The notes below the pieces were generated by a model, which had not been told where the DNA came from, made no database searches, and saw only the letters and a program-made list of their open reading frames with translations. Of a stretch of DNA of 36,286 nucleotides, positions 35,222 through 36,286 are shown in pieces (the first letter of the stretch is position 1; each line of letters begins with the position of its first letter). Source of the stretch: Clostridiales bacterium (GTDB taxonomy: Bacteria > Bacillota > Clostridia > Oscillospirales > Acutalibacteraceae); contig JAAWQC010000025.1 of the NCBI GenBank assembly GCA_022800315.1, forward strand, positions 1 through 36,286, in the 5' to 3' direction. The translations under genes were made by a program, and so were the position numbers.

Positions 35222-35295
35222 GCCTCCGTGTCCCTTTTCCGTGCTTCGGGGTACGGCGGCCTCAGCTCTATCCCACAGGAAAGAAGGAACTTCCC

Positions 35296-35802
35296 ATGTC
35301 TCAGGTACGGCTGGCCGGGGTCATCCGCGAATCCATCGTGGACGGGCCTGGTTTCCGGTTCGTGATTTTCGCCCAGGGGTGCCCCCACCACTGCCCCGGC
35401 TGTCACAATCCCGACACCCACGACCCGGCCGGCGGGTACGACAGCGATACCGGCCGCCTGCTGGCGGAATTCCGGAAGAACCCCCTGCTGGCCGGCGTCA
35501 CCCTGTCCGGCGGCGACCCCTTTTTACAGGCTCGCCCCCTGGCGGAGCTGGCGGAGCAGGTACGCGCGCTGGGGAAAAACGTGGTCACCTATACGGGGTA
35601 CACCATCGAATATCTGATGGCCCATCTCGACGAACACGACGGCTGGCGGGAACTTCTGATGGAAACCGATGTTCTCATCGACGGTCCGTTCATCGCGGCG
35701 GAAAAGTCGCTGATGCTCCGTTTCCGCGGTTCCCGCAACCAGCGGGCTATCGATCCCCGCGCTTCCCTCGCCGCCAGGACGGCAGTGGAATGTGACATAT
35801 AA
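35296..35802 (+). CDS. nrdG: NrdG, activating enzyme of the anaerobic reductase
   Basis: This is a 168-residue radical-SAM enzyme that installs the glycyl radical on NrdD. The 4Fe-4S motif CxxxCxxC is seen as CPHHCPGC (Cys29, 33 and 36). SAM-binding strands follow as 'GVTLSGGDPFLQ' and 'VVTYTGYTIEYL', and 'DVLIDGPFIAAEKSLMLRFRGSRNQRAID' near the end is typical of NrdG. A longer frame opens at 35107, but AAGAAGG before ATG 35296 marks the start. It is downstream of nrdD on the same strand, and its end is built into a long terminator stem. Confidence 0.94.
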   Translation: MSQVRLAGVIRESIVDGPGFRFVIFAQGCPHHCPGCHNPDTHDPAGGYDSDTGRLLAEFRKNPLLAGVTLSGGDPFLQARPLAELAEQVRALGKNVVTYTGYTIEYLMAHLDEHDGWRELLMETDVLIDGPFIAAEKSLMLRFRGSRNQRAIDPRASLAARTAVECDI

Positions 35803-35848
35803 AAAGAGGGACTTACTGCTTTTGTAAGTCCCTCTTTTTTATATGTCA
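35793..35848 (+). terminator. Long terminator fused to the end of nrdG
   Basis: A near-perfect stem of about 24 bp (one bulged T) is formed by 35793-35816 and 35824-35848. The core is GAGGGACTTAC/GTAAGTCCCTC with a T6 run. The last codons and stop of nrdG are in the left arm. Confidence 0.88.
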
Positions 35849-36286
35849 CTATTCAGTGGGGTGTTATCGTATAGAGTGGTTTATACAATCCTATTTCGTC
35901 TATTTCTTTCTCTTGCTCCGCAGGCACCACTTTCTCAACGATGAGAAAGTATTTCTATTTTGTTTTCTTTTTGCGCTCATGCCGCGCGGGCACATCCTTT
36001 CCGTTCCGTCGGAAAGGATGCAAAGGACGGCTCAGGGGGCGCGCCGGTTATCATCATACGAATTATAGCGCGCCCCCTTGAGAATCCCCCGATAATCACA
36101 AAAAGAGCGCTTTATGCTGTGTAGAGCGATAAAGGACATTTATTTTTTTGCCATGTTTTGACCAGCTAGGGTCCAGGGACGTAGTCCCTGGTCGTGGTGG
36201 GGATGGGGTTTTAAGGGGAAACCCGTTCGAAAGGTTTCCCCTTAACGATTCTTTTCCCCCCTTTTCTTATCGTCAAGAAAAGGGGG
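35849..36286. repeat. Gene-free tail with six consecutive hairpins
   Basis: No supported gene. Hairpins are seen at 35929-35950 (ACTTTCTCA/TGAGAAAGT), 35993-36020 (CATCCTTTCCG/CGGAAAGGATG) and 36031-36082 (GGGGGCGCGC/GCGCGCCCCC). More are seen at 36173-36191 (CCAGGGAC/GTCCCTGG), 36211-36245 (TTAAGGGGAAACC/GGTTTCCCCTTAA) and 36257-36286 (CCCCCTTTTCTT/AAGAAAAGGGGG, reaching the window end). All stems differ in sequence. The tail may be a composite of intergenic repeat elements, a structured RNA or terminators in series. Confidence 0.7.

Noticed and set aside
35856..36068. Plus-strand frame of about 70 residues in the tail
   Set aside because: No ribosome site; it is built from hairpin arms, including 35929-35950 and 35993-36020.

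Overview
The window looks like a chromosomal segment of an anaerobic, probably spore-forming Gram-positive gut Clostridium relative (Oscillospirales/Ruminococcaceae type). The reasons are the ctsR-mcsA-mcsB-clpC heat-shock operon, which is a Firmicutes signature; oxygen-sensitive class III ribonucleotide reductase genes; strong AGGAGG ribosome binding sites with frequent GTG and TTG starts; GC-rich coding sequence; and three secreted proteins ending in (S/T)PxTG(D/E) plus a hydrophobic tail. No rRNA, tRNA, CRISPR array, transposase or phage gene was recognised. The organism assignment is inference.

Region 1 (1-10.8 kb) is a cell-surface block, almost all on the minus strand. It holds a sugar-type ABC solute-binding lipoprotein, a secreted wall-anchored protein built from two copies of an unassigned beta-rich module, and an AraC-type regulator. 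It also holds a large secreted phosphodiester glycosidase (NAGPA family) and a very large secreted glycerophosphodiester phosphodiesterase, separated by one GNAT acetyltransferase gene on the plus strand. The module of the two-copy protein recurs at the C-terminal end of the phosphodiesterase and, more weakly, in the glycosidase. This suggests a locus for handling phosphodiester-linked surface or host glycans.

Region 2 (11-15.7 kb) is one minus-strand operon: a small multidrug-export-family membrane protein, two unrelated FAD oxidoreductases (HI0933/BaiN-like and COG2509-like), and a patatin-like lipase translationally coupled to the second flavoprotein. Divergent from it is a P2A calcium-type P-ATPase (15.97-18.64 kb).

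Region 3 (18.7-26 kb) holds a GT4 glycosyltransferase and a flippase-like membrane protein (probable glycolipid synthesis), then a phasin-like small protein and a UbiB-family kinase-like protein. On the minus strand it holds an unknown four-helix membrane protein and a PAS-PAS-GGDEF-EAL protein with a degenerate GGDEF and an intact EAL domain.

Region 4 (26.1-31.6 kb) has a short collagen-like, BclA-type surface protein with a sporulation-like -10 box, then the class III heat-shock operon on the minus strand. That operon has a strong promoter framed by two inverted CtsR boxes.

Region 5 (31.6-36.3 kb) has a 42-residue cysteine-rich membrane microprotein and then nrdD, driven by a perfect-consensus promoter followed by a 16-bp NrdR box. 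nrdG follows, and then a 0.44-kb gene-free tail carrying six perfect or near-perfect hairpins in a row. The most unusual items are this hairpin array, the cysteine-rich microprotein, and the shared module on the three anchored surface proteins.
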